Shown one piece after another: positions 1 through 8,357 of a stretch of DNA of 64,000 nt. The position numbers and the translations under genes are program-made. A model generated the notes under the pieces. It was not told the origin of the DNA. It searched no databases and saw only the letters and a program-made list of their open reading frames with translations. The DNA is from Natronomonas gomsonensis. GTDB lineage: Archaea; Halobacteriota; Halobacteria; Halobacteriales; Haloarculaceae. Positions within the stretch are counted from its first letter, which is position 1, and every line of letters starts with the position of its first letter. The stretch lies in the NCBI RefSeq assembly GCF_024300825.1, contig NZ_CP101323.1, positions 2,170,001 to 2,234,000 on the forward strand. The letters are read 5' to 3'.

Positions 1-309
1 TGGATCGACAGCGGCGTACAGCCAAAACTGCTGACCGTTGATTTGGATCACCGTTTCGTCAAGCGCAACGTGATCCGGACTGGTATCGTCGGCTGGCTGT
101 AGATCGGCTTTCTGCACCCAATCGTGAACGGCTTTTCGTGACCGTTCGACACCGAACTTCTCAAGTTCTCGAATGGTATTCGAAAGTGATAGACCAGCCA
201 GATGGAGTCGAATACCGAGCTTCATCAGCTCGCTCGGTGTCCGCTCTCGCTCCACAAAATCTAACTCGATCCAGTCGCTACAACCGCTGAGGCGTGTGAT
301 TTCTGCCAT
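1..309 (-). CDS. IS6-family transposase, N-terminal part (cut by window edge)
   Basis: The reading frame starts at an ATG at 309 and runs off the left edge, giving the first 103 residues. The N-terminal helix-turn-helix-like region includes the stretch LAGLSLSNTIRELEKFGV. It is followed by the first catalytic-domain strand with DET at about residues 84-86, where the first Asp of the DDE triad lies, and by GQQFWLYAAVD. This arrangement is characteristic of the IS6-type transposases common in haloarchaea. The rest of the catalytic domain and the far end of the element lie outside the window, so intactness cannot be judged. The near end of the element should lie between 310 and about 370, but no inverted repeat can be assigned without the other end. 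Confidence 0.85.
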   Translation of the reverse strand, partial: MAEITRLSGCSDWIELDFVERERTPSELMKLGIRLHLAGLSLSNTIRELEKFGVERSRKAVHDWVQKADLQPADDTSPDHVALDETVIQINGQQFWLYAAVDP

Positions 310-399
310 AGACACTCAGAAAATCACCACGCCTCACTCTTCATCCTTAACTAAACACGACCGCACACGGGCCGGGAACGCTTTTCACGACGGTCGCCG

Positions 400-714
400 A
401 TGACCGACTGTATGATAGTGATGCACGCGGGGTTACCCATCGCACCGGATAGCCGCGAGGACGCCCTCGAACTCGTCGAAGAACTCGCCGTCGAATCCCG
501 CGCCGAGGACGGCGTCATCGACTACCGCGTCACGGCCGACATCGAGGCGCCCAACACCGTCCGCGTCATCGAGCAGTACGAGGACGGCGACGCCGTCGAC
601 GCCCACATGGGAAGCGACCACTTCGAATCGTTCCAAGCGGAAATCGCCGCCCACCTCGCCGGCGAACCCGAGTTGTACCGATACGACGTGGATTCGAAGA
701 CCCAACTAATGTAG
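400..714 (+). CDS. ABM-domain (antibiotic biosynthesis monooxygenase-like) protein
   Basis: This is a small protein of about 100 residues with the ferredoxin-like dimeric alpha/beta-barrel pattern of the ABM family (putative quinol monooxygenases). A hydrophobic first strand is followed by a long acidic helix, then DGVIDYRVTADIEAPN, RVIEQYEDGDAVDAHMGSDHF and a C-terminal strand. The HxxSxHF-type motif (HMGSDHF) is typical of the family. Two starts are possible, ATG at 400 or ATG at 412. The second gives the N-terminus MIVMHAG and is equally credible. It is probably cytoplasmic, and its substrate cannot be deduced. It is followed after a short gap by a membrane-protein gene on the same strand. 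Confidence 0.75.
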   Translation: MTDCMIVMHAGLPIAPDSREDALELVEELAVESRAEDGVIDYRVTADIEAPNTVRVIEQYEDGDAVDAHMGSDHFESFQAEIAAHLAGEPELYRYDVDSKTQLM

Positions 715-736
715 GATAGGCGACCGGAGTCGGCGT

Positions 737-1186
737 ATGCTCGCGCCCGGCCCGACGCTCGCACTTCTCGGCAGCGGCGGCTTCCTGCTTTTCGGCCTTC
801 TCACAGGCGTCTGGAAGTACCGACACATGTGGCACTCCGAGGACGCCGACGCCCCGTTCTACGTCGACACCGCACACAGAGCGTCGCTGCTGTACGCCTT
901 CGCCGCGCTCGTCATCTACGAGTTCGCGACGTTCAGCCCTTACGGAGCGGCGGTGACGGTCGCGGCGGTGGGTGTCCCGCTGTTCTTCTTCGCCGCCGCC
1001 GTCGCCAGTTACGTCGTCCACGGCCTGCTCCGGGATACGGACAACCAGTTCCGCGAACCGCACCGCCTCGGAGAGCGCGAACTGCCGCCATGGGTCGTCA
1101 ACGTCGCGATGTGGCTGCTCGTCGTCGGCGAAATCGGGGGCTTCGGCGTGCTGTTCGTCGGCTTCGTTCAAAGCGTCGTGGTGTGA
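737..1186 (+). CDS. Conserved haloarchaeal integral membrane protein
   Basis: The 149-residue protein has about four hydrophobic segments at approximate residues 5-25, 48-66, 72-98 and 118-145. A charged cytoplasmic or extracellular loop, DNQFREPHRLGERELPP, separates the third and fourth. No enzymatic motif is visible and I do not recognise a named family. It starts 22 bp after the ABM-domain gene, so the two may be co-transcribed. The gene to its right is convergent. Confidence 0.7.
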   Translation: MLAPGPTLALLGSGGFLLFGLLTGVWKYRHMWHSEDADAPFYVDTAHRASLLYAFAALVIYEFATFSPYGAAVTVAAVGVPLFFFAAAVASYVVHGLLRDTDNQFREPHRLGERELPPWVVNVAMWLLVVGEIGGFGVLFVGFVQSVVV

Positions 1187-1204
1187 GTTCCGACCCGGAA
1201 CCGC

Positions 1205-2554
1205 TCACACCCACCCTCCAAGCGACCACTCCCGCGGCGGGTCCTCGAAGGGCCACTGCCCACACTGTGATTTCGTTAGGTCGCCGCCCATCTGTGCCTC
1301 GAACGCCCGTTGTTTCTCGCCGAAGCGGTAGTGACACATCTCTGGGTGCTGTTTCTCCCAGTAAATCGTCTGCATCGACGGCGCACCCTCCGGAATCGGC
1401 GGCAGCGTTTCGTATTTCGGTCCGTCCAGTTCGGCTTGGGTCTCTTCGAGGTCGTCCTTGAGCGGCGTCACCGGCGCGGCCGCCCAGTAACCGCCTGCGA
1501 AAGCCAACACGACGACGACGGCGACGACTCGCCATCGTCGTGACGGCACCTCGGCGTGAGCCACGAGCACCCCGACGCCGACCGAGAGGAAGGAGAAGAG
1601 CAGTATCAACTCGATTGCCCCCTGCATCTCGAGGAAGATTTGTCCGGTGTAGCCGACGCCGCCCAACGCGACCCACCAGTACCGTCGGCCGTCGACCGCG
1701 AGTCCGCGGAGCCACCCGGAGGCGCCGACGGCGACGAAGGCGACACCGCTGATACCGATTTCGACGACGACGGCGAGGAGTCGGCCGGCAACGGTGTATC
1801 CCTCGACGCCGTACACCGGCGCGATGACGGTTTCGACGAACAGCGGGACGGCCAATCCGGCGGCGACGAACGGTCCGACGACGAGGGCCGCGACAGCGAG
1901 ACCGCCGGCGACCGTCCGGCCGCTTGCTTGCCAGCCGCCACGCTGGAAGCCGATGGCGACGACCAGTATCGCGAGTCCCCCACCCAACTGCCAGAAACCC
2001 GCGCTGGTCGCCGCGGCGACTCCGGCGAGAGCAGGGCGGTCCTCGACGGCGAACAGCAGCGCCGCGGCGCCGAAGCAGAACGCGAAGTACTTCGGCCGGA
2101 TGCCGGAGGCGGGGAAGGCGTACACCGTCGGCATGACGAACATCGTCAACCCGGCGACGACGGCGGCGAAGCCGTCGTCGGTGAGACAGTAGGTGAGCAA
2201 GCCGACCACGACCACGCCGGACCAGACGGCGACGACGGCGACGAATACGCTCAGGACGTGCAACACTGCCATGTTCCCGCCGGAAAGGAGGGCAAGCAGC
2301 GTCGTCACCGCGTAGATGAGCGGCGGTTTGAGGTCCCAGAAGTCGACGTACGGCGTCGCGCCCTGCGTGATGTACCAGCCGGCGTGTTGGAACAGCGCCG
2401 AGTCGCGGTTCACCTCGAAGGGGTCGGCGGCGAACTTCACGACCGTCGCGACGACGAGGACGACGGCCGCCCCGACCGCGAGACTGCGGAACCAGTTCTC
2501 CTCGACGCCGTCGTGGAGTACTCGAAGCCGTCCGGTCGGTTCCGGTTCGGTCAT
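1205..2554 (-). CDS. GT-C type membrane glycosyltransferase (DolP-mannose mannosyltransferase-like)
   Basis: This is a polytopic membrane protein of about 449 residues. After the first membrane segment comes an acidic loop, RDSALFQHAGWYITQGATPY, followed by VDFWDLKPPLIY. This is the luminal loop with an acidic catalytic residue seen in ArnT/PMT-like GT-C transferases that use polyprenyl-phosphate sugars. About ten further hydrophobic helices follow, then a soluble C-terminal tail with PPIPEGAPSMQTIYW. The start ATG at 2554 overlaps the mutS stop codon (TGATG), so I chose it over an upstream ATG at 2578 inside mutS. The gene is probably translationally coupled to mutS. It may act in S-layer protein or lipid glycosylation, but the donor and acceptor are unknown. 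Confidence 0.7.
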   Translation of the reverse strand: MTEPEPTGRLRVLHDGVEENWFRSLAVGAAVVLVVATVVKFAADPFEVNRDSALFQHAGWYITQGATPYVDFWDLKPPLIYAVTTLLALLSGGNMAVLHVLSVFVAVVAVWSGVVVVGLLTYCLTDDGFAAVVAGLTMFVMPTVYAFPASGIRPKYFAFCFGAAALLFAVEDRPALAGVAAATSAGFWQLGGGLAILVVAIGFQRGGWQASGRTVAGGLAVAALVVGPFVAAGLAVPLFVETVIAPVYGVEGYTVAGRLLAVVVEIGISGVAFVAVGASGWLRGLAVDGRRYWWVALGGVGYTGQIFLEMQGAIELILLFSFLSVGVGVLVAHAEVPSRRWRVVAVVVVLAFAGGYWAAAPVTPLKDDLEETQAELDGPKYETLPPIPEGAPSMQTIYWEKQHPEMCHYRFGEKQRAFEAQMGGDLTKSQCGQWPFEDPPREWSLGGWV

Positions 2555-5169
2555 CAGTCGTTCAATCGCTGTTGCCACTCCTGAACTCGGGCCATCAGTT
2601 CTACTGGCGGCACCTCGTTTACGTCGGTGTCGCGTAGCTCTTCAAGGACCGATTCGGTCCCCGGTGGGAGTTCGGGCTCGTCGCCGCCGTCCGACGTGGC
2701 CTCCCCTCTGAAGTCGCCGCTGCCCAAATCGAAGACGGCCTGTACCGGTTCGCCACCGTCACCACCGCCTTTCGCCTCGATTGCGCGCTCCGAACGCAGG
2801 CGGTCGAGTACGTCACGCGCCCGGTCGACGACGGGGTCGGGGACACCCGCGAGGCCGGCGACGTGGACGCCGTAGGAGCGGTCGGTCGGCCCCTCTTCGA
2901 TGGTCCGCAGGAAGGTTACGTCGCCGTCGCGTTCGGCCGCCGCGACGTGGACGTTCTCGACGCGTGGCAGTTCCTCGGCCAGCGTCGTGAGTTCGTGGTA
3001 GTGGGTCGCAAACAGCGTGAACGCCCCGACCTCGTTGTGGAGGTACTCGGTGGCCGCCCACGCGATGGAGATACCGTCGTATGTAGCGGTGCCGCGGCCC
3101 ACCTCGTCGAGGATGACAAGCGAGTCTTCGGTCGCGCTGTGGAGGATGTTCGACAGTTCCTGCATCTCGACCATGAACGTCGAACGGCCCTGTGCGAGTT
3201 CGTCGGAGGCGCCGACGCGGGTGTAGATGCCGTCGACGAGACCGACCGTCGCGGCGTCGGCGGGGACGAACGACCCCACCTGTGCGAGCAGCGTGATGAG
3301 CGCCGCCTGTCGCATGTACGTCGACTTGCCCGACATGTTCGGCCCGGTCACGAGCAGGAATCGACGGTCGCGGTCGAGATACAGGTCGTTGGGGACGAAC
3401 TCCACGTCGGTTTCGACGACCGGATGGCGGCCCGCCTCCACGGAGAGAACGCCCTCGTCGGTCAACTCGGGGCGACTCCACCCCCGTTTGGCGGCGTGAG
3501 TCGCGAGCGAGCAGAAGGCATCGAGTTCCGCGAGCGTCCGTCCCACTCGCTGGAGCAGGTCGGCCTCGCTCGCGACCGACTCCCGGAGTCGGCAGAACGC
3601 CTCGTACTCGCGGTCGCCGCGTTCCTCTTCGAGGCGAAGGATTTCGCGTTCCTTCTCGCGGAGTTCCTCGAAGACGTACCGCTCGGCGTTCTTCAGCGTC
3701 TTGATGCCCTCGTAGTGTTCGGGCACGGAATCGGCCTCGCTCTTGCCGACCTGAACGTAGTAGCCGTCGGTCTTGTTGCGGCCGACGGTGAGATGCGTGA
3801 GGCCGTGGCGCTGTTTTTCACGGTCCGCCAGCGTCTCGAAGAACTCGACCGCCTGCTCGTGGCGTTCCACCAAGTCGTCGAGGTCATCGTCGTAGCCGCG
3901 TTCGATGAGGCCGCCCTCGTGGAGCGTCTTCGGGGGGTCGTCGGCCAGCGCGTCGAGTTCCGCTCGGATGTCGGCGACGGCTTCCTGGTCGATGTCCGCA
4001 AGGAGGTCGCCGACCGGTGAGTCGGCCAGTCGGGGCGACTCCTCGATGGACGAGGCCAGGTCGGGGAGGAGTTCGAGCGTCGCCCGCGCCCGGAGCAGCG
4101 CGTCGGCGTCGGCGCTTCCGGAAACCGCCCGCGAGGCGACCCGTTCGAGGTCGTAGGCGTCGGCGAGCGTCTCGCGCAATCCCTCTCTGACGAGGGCGTC
4201 GTCGGCCAGCGCCGCCACCGCCGACTGCCGCCGGCGGAGTTCGCCCTGCCGTCGTAACGGTCGGGTGAGCCACTCCCGGAGCAGACGGCCGCCGGAACTC
4301 GTCTCGGTGTGGTCGAGGGTCTCGAACAGCGTCCGGCCGTTGCCGGTCATCGTCTCGGTGAGTTCGAGGTTGCGCTGGGTCGTCGCGTCGACGGCGACGT
4401 GGTCGTCGGGCGCGTACGACTGCAGCCGAGTGACCGACGCCAAAGCGCCGACGCCAGTTTCGGCGACGTAGTCGATTGCGGCGCCGGCGGCGGTCGTCGC
4501 GGCGTCGCTGTCGAGACCGACCGACTCAACGGCCTCGCCGAACTGCTTGCCGAGGGTGTGTCTCGCGCGGCCGGGGGCGAAGGCCTCGGTGTCGTGGAGC
4601 GTCAGGCGGGCGTCGCTGCGTTCTCGAAGCCGACCCAGGAAATCGTCGTCGTTTCGCACGTCGGGACCGGGGAGTATCTCGACGGGGGCGAACCGGTACA
4701 GTTCCGTGAGCGCCCGACTCGCGGCGTCCGGACCCGATACGGCCGTCGCCCGGAACGCACCGGTCGTGATGTCACAGAAGGCGAGGCCGTACTCGTCGCC
4801 GGCCGAGACGACCGTAGCGAGATACTGGGCGTCGCCGTCGTCGGTCTCCAGTAGCGTCCCCGGCGTGACCACCCGCGAAACCTCGCGGACGATGTCGTCG
4901 TCGACCTCGCGTTGGTCGGCGATGGCGACGCGATACCCCCGTTCGACGAGCGCCTTCAGATACGGCGTGAGGTCGTCGACGGGGACGCCGGCCATCGCGT
5001 AGTTCTCGCCGCCGGCGGAGCGCTCGGAGACCTTCAAATCGAGTTCCTCGCCGACCAGTTCGGCGTCCTCGCCGAAGAACTCGTAAAAATCGCCCATCTG
5101 CATCGCGAGCACGTCGGCCTCGCTTTCCTCCTTGAGGGCGAAGAACTCGCCGACGATGCCGGAAGCCAT
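2554..5169 (-). CDS. mutS: DNA mismatch repair protein MutS
   Basis: This 871-residue MutS1-type protein recognises base mismatches and small loops and signals their repair through ATP-driven conformational change. The N-terminal mismatch-binding Phe-X-Glu motif is present (GDFYEFF, F28 and E30). Connector, lever and clamp regions follow. The ATPase domain has Walker A GPNMSGKST near residue 608 and a Walker B/signature region DEVGRGTATYDG near 687, then THYHEL and a helix-turn-helix dimerisation tail. The start at 5169 (MASGIVGEFF) is the family N-terminus. The open frame extends upstream to 5583, but only across the TRAP permease gene. No mutL is adjacent; the downstream partner is a glycosyltransferase. 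Confidence 0.97.
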   Translation of the reverse strand: MASGIVGEFFALKEESEADVLAMQMGDFYEFFGEDAELVGEELDLKVSERSAGGENYAMAGVPVDDLTPYLKALVERGYRVAIADQREVDDDIVREVSRVVTPGTLLETDDGDAQYLATVVSAGDEYGLAFCDITTGAFRATAVSGPDAASRALTELYRFAPVEILPGPDVRNDDDFLGRLRERSDARLTLHDTEAFAPGRARHTLGKQFGEAVESVGLDSDAATTAAGAAIDYVAETGVGALASVTRLQSYAPDDHVAVDATTQRNLELTETMTGNGRTLFETLDHTETSSGGRLLREWLTRPLRRQGELRRRQSAVAALADDALVREGLRETLADAYDLERVASRAVSGSADADALLRARATLELLPDLASSIEESPRLADSPVGDLLADIDQEAVADIRAELDALADDPPKTLHEGGLIERGYDDDLDDLVERHEQAVEFFETLADREKQRHGLTHLTVGRNKTDGYYVQVGKSEADSVPEHYEGIKTLKNAERYVFEELREKEREILRLEEERGDREYEAFCRLRESVASEADLLQRVGRTLAELDAFCSLATHAAKRGWSRPELTDEGVLSVEAGRHPVVETDVEFVPNDLYLDRDRRFLLVTGPNMSGKSTYMRQAALITLLAQVGSFVPADAATVGLVDGIYTRVGASDELAQGRSTFMVEMQELSNILHSATEDSLVILDEVGRGTATYDGISIAWAATEYLHNEVGAFTLFATHYHELTTLAEELPRVENVHVAAAERDGDVTFLRTIEEGPTDRSYGVHVAGLAGVPDPVVDRARDVLDRLRSERAIEAKGGGDGGEPVQAVFDLGSGDFRGEATSDGGDEPELPPGTESVLEELRDTDVNEVPPVELMARVQEWQQRLND

Positions 5170-5216
5170 ATCGGAAGGGTGACGGCCGGCCGCTAAAACG
5201 TGACGGGTCCCACCCG

Positions 5217-7886
5217 TCAGGCCGTCGCGGTGGTCGACTCCTCTCCGGCGGCCTGCCTGCGGTTCTTGCCGGCGAGTGCGACGAGTATCACGCCACCGAT
5301 AGCGCGGAGCGCGATGTCGAACGTCGTCGTGTACAGCGTTATCTCGGTTCCGGCGAGTGCGGCGACGCTTTCGGCCGGCATGAGCAACATCCCGGGAACC
5401 GAAAGCAGCAGCGCCGCGACGCCGAAGCCGACGCGTTCGAGTCTGCCCACGTCGGTCCGATAGTAGCCGATGATGGCGGCACCGAGGGCGTAGACACCCG
5501 CGAACATCCCGACGACCGGAATCAGCACCTCCGGAACGACGAACCCGAGGTCGGCGAAGTCGGCGAAGGACATCACCGACCATTCGCCGCCGGTGTCACC
5601 GCTCCGAATCAGCAGGATGCCGGGCGCGAAGACGAACGCGAACGGGACGAGAATCTTGTTCAAAGACAGCATGAACGCCATCCGGCCGGTCTCGAAGGCG
5701 TCGGCTTTGGCCACGCCTGCGGCCGCGTAGGCTGCGACGGCGACCGGCGGCGTCACGTCGGCCATCAGGCCGAGATACAGGACGAACAGGTGTGCAGCGA
5801 GCAGCGCGACACCGAACTCCTGCATGGTCGGGCCGAGCAACACGACGATGATGATGTACATGACCGTCGTCGGCATGCCCATCCCGACGATGATGGCCGC
5901 CAGGCCGGTCAGAACCAGGAGAACGACGAACGACCCACCACTGACGCCGAGGATGAGCGCCCGGAGGCTCCCGCCGAGTCCGGTGAGGTTGATGATGCCG
6001 GGGATGACGCCGGCGGCGGCGACGGCGACGACGACGACGGTCGCCGTCCGCGCGCCGTTGTCGAGCGATTTGACGATGAACGTGGCGAACGAACCTGCAC
6101 GCGATGTCGCCATCTCGCTGCCGAATCGCTCGTCTATGGCCGCCGCGGTATCGGTGACGGTGTCATCTAACTCCAAGAGCGGTGCCTCCGACCGCGGCCG
6201 GGCCAACAGCGTGAGCACGCTGAGACCGATGGCAATCACCGCCAGTTGCGGCAAGGCGGCGCGGACGGCGGCGCTGGGACCGAGTCCCGCCCCAGCGTCC
6301 CCGAGCAGGAGGCCGATAAGCGTCGTCCCCGCGAGGAACTGCGAGACGGCGCTCGCGACGAACAGAGCGAAGATGCCACCGACGAGAACCGGCCCAGCGT
6401 CCCGGTTGTAGGCCGCTACCACCGAAATGAGCGCGACCGTCGCGACGATGGTGAACCAACCGGCTCGGCCGATAGAGAGGCGGGCGATAACGATGTAGTA
6501 CAGCAGCAGACCGAGCGGAACCAGATAGAACCACCCGCGTCGCATATGCGGGCCGATGTCCAGCAGTTCCGACCGCGAGAGACCGCCGATGCCGTGTTTG
6601 CCGGCTTCGAGGTCGACCATAATCCACATCCCGAAGAAGAAGGCGATTGCCGGCAGCGTCGCCGCGATGATGACATCACGGAAGGGGACGCCGATGAACT
6701 CGACGATGAGGAACGCGGCCGCCCCCATCACCGGCGGGAGAATCTGCCCGCCCGAGGACACCGACGATTCGACGGCGCCGGAGAACTCCGGGGAGTACCC
6801 CGAGCGCTTCATCAGCGGGATGGTGAGCGCGCCGGTCGTGACGGTGTTCGCGACGGAGGACCCCGAAATCATCCCCATGAAACCCGAAGAGACGACGCTG
6901 GCTTTCGCCGGGCCGCCCTGTTTGGTGCCGGTCATCGAGTACGCGAGGTCGATGAACCACTTGCCGGCGCCGGACATCTCGAGGAACGCACCGAAGAGGA
7001 TGAAGATGTAGATGAACCGGACGCTGACGCTGACCGGAACGCCGAGGATGCCCTCGACGGTGTACCAGAGGTTCTGGACGACCTGGTCCCAGCGCAGTTC
7101 GCTGGTCGCGAGCAGTCCGACGCCCGGCGCGTCGCGGGGGATGAGATAGCCGTAGCGGCCGTAGAGGATGAACAGACTCACGAGCGTCATCAGCATGACG
7201 CCCAGCGCCCGACGGGTGGCCTCCAACACCAACAGAATCGCGAGGACGCCCATCAGATACCCGAACGGCCACGTCGCAAGCGGGCCGATGGCGAGCGGTT
7301 CGAACATGGGGTACAACTCGCCCAACGGGGCGCCGCCGCGGAGGCCGAACACCCGGATGACGTCGATTACCTCCGAGTACCGCGTCAGGTAGTACAGCGT
7401 CGGGAACAGCGAGAGAACGATGAGGACGATGTCGGCCGGCGTAATGCGGTCGCGTTCGGAGTCGAGGAACGCCCAGCGAAGCACCCCCCGGATGCCCTCG
7501 ATTATCCGGGTAATCGGGTGGTCCCCGAGTCGGTCACGGACGAACGGCGCGACTCGGCCGAAGCGGCGCGAGAGGGCGCCGGTGCCGTCCGAAATCGGAT
7601 ACAGCAGGAACGCGAGGATGAGCGCGAAGTTGACGTGGATGGCCCGCAGTTGCAGTTGCTGCAACGAAATGAGGCGGTAGGTTCCGATGCCGGGAATCGT
7701 CGCCTCGAAGGTGAACCCGCGGGCGGCTATCCACAACTGGAACAGCGAGAACGTGATGCCGACGGCCGCGACGGCGACGAGTGCCGCCCCCCGAAGGGAA
7801 CGCTTCCGTTCGATTTCTTCGAGGACTTGGTCGGCGTCCTCGGCTGCCGCCTCGTCGGTCGTGGTTTCGTGGTCGTCATCTACCAT
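5217..7886 (-). CDS. TRAP transporter fused permease (4TM + 12TM), TAXI type
   Basis: This is an 889-residue integral membrane protein in which the small (DctQ-like) and large (DctM-like) TRAP subunits are fused, as is usual for TAXI-type systems. A short acidic cytoplasmic N-terminus precedes four to five helices, followed by the large subunit with typical motifs such as FLEMSGAGKWFIDLA, GMISGSSVANTVTTGA and GMGMPTTVMYIII. TRAP transporters drive secondary uptake of organic acids using an ion gradient and an extracytoplasmic binding protein. The ATG at 7886 overlaps the stop of the DUF1850 gene by 7 bp, so binding protein, DUF1850 and permease form one operon. The substrate is probably a carboxylate such as an amino acid, but this is not shown by the sequence. 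Confidence 0.93.
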   Translation of the reverse strand: MVDDDHETTTDEAAAEDADQVLEEIERKRSLRGAALVAVAAVGITFSLFQLWIAARGFTFEATIPGIGTYRLISLQQLQLRAIHVNFALILAFLLYPISDGTGALSRRFGRVAPFVRDRLGDHPITRIIEGIRGVLRWAFLDSERDRITPADIVLIVLSLFPTLYYLTRYSEVIDVIRVFGLRGGAPLGELYPMFEPLAIGPLATWPFGYLMGVLAILLVLEATRRALGVMLMTLVSLFILYGRYGYLIPRDAPGVGLLATSELRWDQVVQNLWYTVEGILGVPVSVSVRFIYIFILFGAFLEMSGAGKWFIDLAYSMTGTKQGGPAKASVVSSGFMGMISGSSVANTVTTGALTIPLMKRSGYSPEFSGAVESSVSSGGQILPPVMGAAAFLIVEFIGVPFRDVIIAATLPAIAFFFGMWIMVDLEAGKHGIGGLSRSELLDIGPHMRRGWFYLVPLGLLLYYIVIARLSIGRAGWFTIVATVALISVVAAYNRDAGPVLVGGIFALFVASAVSQFLAGTTLIGLLLGDAGAGLGPSAAVRAALPQLAVIAIGLSVLTLLARPRSEAPLLELDDTVTDTAAAIDERFGSEMATSRAGSFATFIVKSLDNGARTATVVVVAVAAAGVIPGIINLTGLGGSLRALILGVSGGSFVVLLVLTGLAAIIVGMGMPTTVMYIIIVVLLGPTMQEFGVALLAAHLFVLYLGLMADVTPPVAVAAYAAAGVAKADAFETGRMAFMLSLNKILVPFAFVFAPGILLIRSGDTGGEWSVMSFADFADLGFVVPEVLIPVVGMFAGVYALGAAIIGYYRTDVGRLERVGFGVAALLLSVPGMLLMPAESVAALAGTEITLYTTTFDIALRAIGGVILVALAGKNRRQAAGEESTTATA

Positions 7887-8356
7887 TGTGGGATTCTGAG
7901 CCGTGTTTCGACGCTGATTTCGACGGTGCCGCCGTCGGCGATGTCGACGAGGTCGTATCGCCGGTCCCCGACGACGAGGTCGTGGTCGGCCACGTAGCCG
8001 GTCGTGATACGAAGTGGGTCGTAGTGCCGTTCCGGTGGGTAATAGACGTATCTATCGTTGATTTCGGTGACCGGGACGGTCGACGGAAGCCCAGCACCGT
8101 AGGAGCTGAACTCCATCCGCGTCATCGTCAGTCGGTCGCCGTCGACGGCGTACACGTCACTGACGAGCGTCTTCTCGACGCTGTGAGTGTACTCGACGGT
8201 GACTTCGGTTCCGTTGTCGACGGGCGTGACGAGGAGGTCGTCGCCGTCCTCGCTGACGACGAGGACGGATTGGGTCGCGGCCCCCGTTGCGGCGACGCCG
8301 CCGACGCAGGCGACCGCGACTGCGAGAGCGACCGCCAGCCACACCCGGCGGGACAC
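7880..8356 (-). CDS. DUF1850 domain protein of the TAXI-TRAP operon
   Basis: The 158-residue protein has an N-terminal hydrophobic segment (RRVWLAVALAVAVACVGGV), so it is probably membrane-anchored or exported. It is followed by the DUF1850 pattern, including VEYTHSVEKTLVSDVYAV and the later RMEFSSYGAGLPS. DUF1850 proteins are known to be encoded between TAXI binding proteins and fused TRAP permeases and are thought to be accessory subunits. The start is a GTG at 8356, one base after the TAA of the binding-protein gene. The 3' end overlaps the permease start by 7 bp. Upstream in-frame codons would run into the preceding gene and are rejected. Confidence 0.85.
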   Translation of the reverse strand: MSRRVWLAVALAVAVACVGGVAATGAATQSVLVVSEDGDDLLVTPVDNGTEVTVEYTHSVEKTLVSDVYAVDGDRLTMTRMEFSSYGAGLPSTVPVTEINDRYVYYPPERHYDPLRITTGYVADHDLVVGDRRYDLVDIADGGTVEISVETRLRIPQW

Positions 8357-8357
8357 G

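Noticed and set aside
5170-5583. N-terminal extension of MutS
   Set aside because: The extra 138 codons lie within the TRAP permease gene in another frame and are Arg-rich; the family N-terminus starts at 5169.
6246-7997. A 583-codon plus-strand frame opposite the TRAP permease
   Set aside because: It is highly charged and repetitive, which is typical of a frame complementary to membrane-protein codons.
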